Shown one piece after another: positions 44,867 to 45,000 of a stretch of DNA of 45,000 bases; positions within the stretch are counted from its first letter, which is position 1; the number at the start of each line of letters is the position of its first letter. Source of the DNA: Leptospira barantonii. Lineage in GTDB: Bacteria; Spirochaetota; Leptospiria; Leptospirales; Leptospiraceae. The DNA is taken from assembly GCF_002811925.1 (NCBI RefSeq), contig NZ_NPDS01000005.1:1-45000 (forward strand). The letters are read 5' to 3'. Below the pieces are notes generated by a model, which ran no database searches, was not told where the DNA came from, and saw nothing but the letters and a program-made list of their open reading frames with translations. Made by a program: the position numbers and the translations under genes.

Positions 44867-45000
44867 ATGAAAAACATAATGAATAAAATCCTAATATCTC
44901 TTCTATTACTCAATCTTTCTTATAATTGCAAAATGGTTGAAAAAGAAAAAGATGAAAATGATCCCTTTGCGTCCTTGATACTTTTTGGTGCAGTCGTAAG
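44867..45000 (+). CDS. Lipoprotein-like gene, cut by the window end
   Basis: The ATG at 44867 has AAGGA at 44858-44862, seven bases after the stop of the preceding gene. The 44 visible residues are a signal sequence (MNKILISLLLLNLSYNC, with Cys21 in a spirochaetal lipobox) and an acidic Lys/Glu/Asp linker, followed by FASLILFGAVV. The frame is open to the edge. It is the third gene of the 42560 operon. The function cannot be judged from this fragment. Confidence 0.7.
   Translation, partial: MKNIMNKILISLLLLNLSYNCKMVEKEKDENDPFASLILFGAVV

Overview
The window is chromosomal DNA of a Leptospira species. The evidence is the spirochaetal lipobox style of several exported proteins, a hrcA-grpE-dnaK-dnaJ heat-shock locus behind a CIRCE operator, and a tandem pair of membrane proteins that I recognise as the LA_3751/LA_3752 family of leptospires. 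Base composition looks moderate for the genus, so I do not name a species. I saw no rRNA, tRNA, CRISPR array, phage or insertion sequence. Most of the window reads as ordinary core genome, with a few lineage-restricted surface-protein blocks.

Layout. 1-2044: a tightly overlapping minus-strand operon (rppH, truncated haemoglobin, acylphosphatase, a membrane-anchored Gly/Ser/Asp-rich protein) facing a small SET-domain protein. 2079-6398: alpha/beta hydrolase, glycerophosphodiester phosphodiesterase, outer-membrane-like protein, a phasin-like protein with an operator-rich promoter, and a lipoprotein. 6481-10215: a DUF115/MptE-like protein and the division transpeptidase FtsI. 10484-11011: an RBBP9/YdeN-type hydrolase between short palindromic repeats. 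11246-17682: CIRCE, hrcA, grpE, dnaK, a 13-bp GC hairpin, dnaJ, a Gfo/Idh/MocA oxidoreductase and yqgE. 17749-24550: a Cys-rich exported protein, an ABC exporter of the YbbA/YbbP or LolCDE type, a small zinc-ribbon-like protein and leuS. 24565-29664: a repeat cluster, then minus-strand genes for a tail-anchored protein, a GHKL ATPase, threonine synthase, an SPFH-SHOCT protein and a coiled-coil protein. 29790-36110: a cell-envelope block with two paralogous LA_3751/LA_3752 membrane proteins, two homologous acyltransferase-3 proteins and signal peptidase I between them. 36107-39955: an unknown protein, a DUF1566/Ig lipoprotein, a thioredoxin-like protein and a UbiA-family prenyltransferase. 40045-42208: ethanolamine ammonia-lyase (eutBC). 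42560-45000: an AT-richer operon of three lipoprotein-like genes, the last cut by the window edge.

The strongest regulatory signal outside the known heat-shock circuit is at the phasin gene. A good -35/-10 pair (5400-5428) has one copy of a TTGTGC-type repeat inside its spacer and a second, palindromic copy just downstream of the -10. This is the geometry of a repressor-controlled promoter. Other points worth following are a GHKL ATPase with no phospho-acceptor domain beside a tail-anchored protein, the SPFH/coiled-coil pair, and a small family of palindromic repeats. I did not find a clearly new multi-gene defence or metabolic system; the candidates are ranked in the findings.
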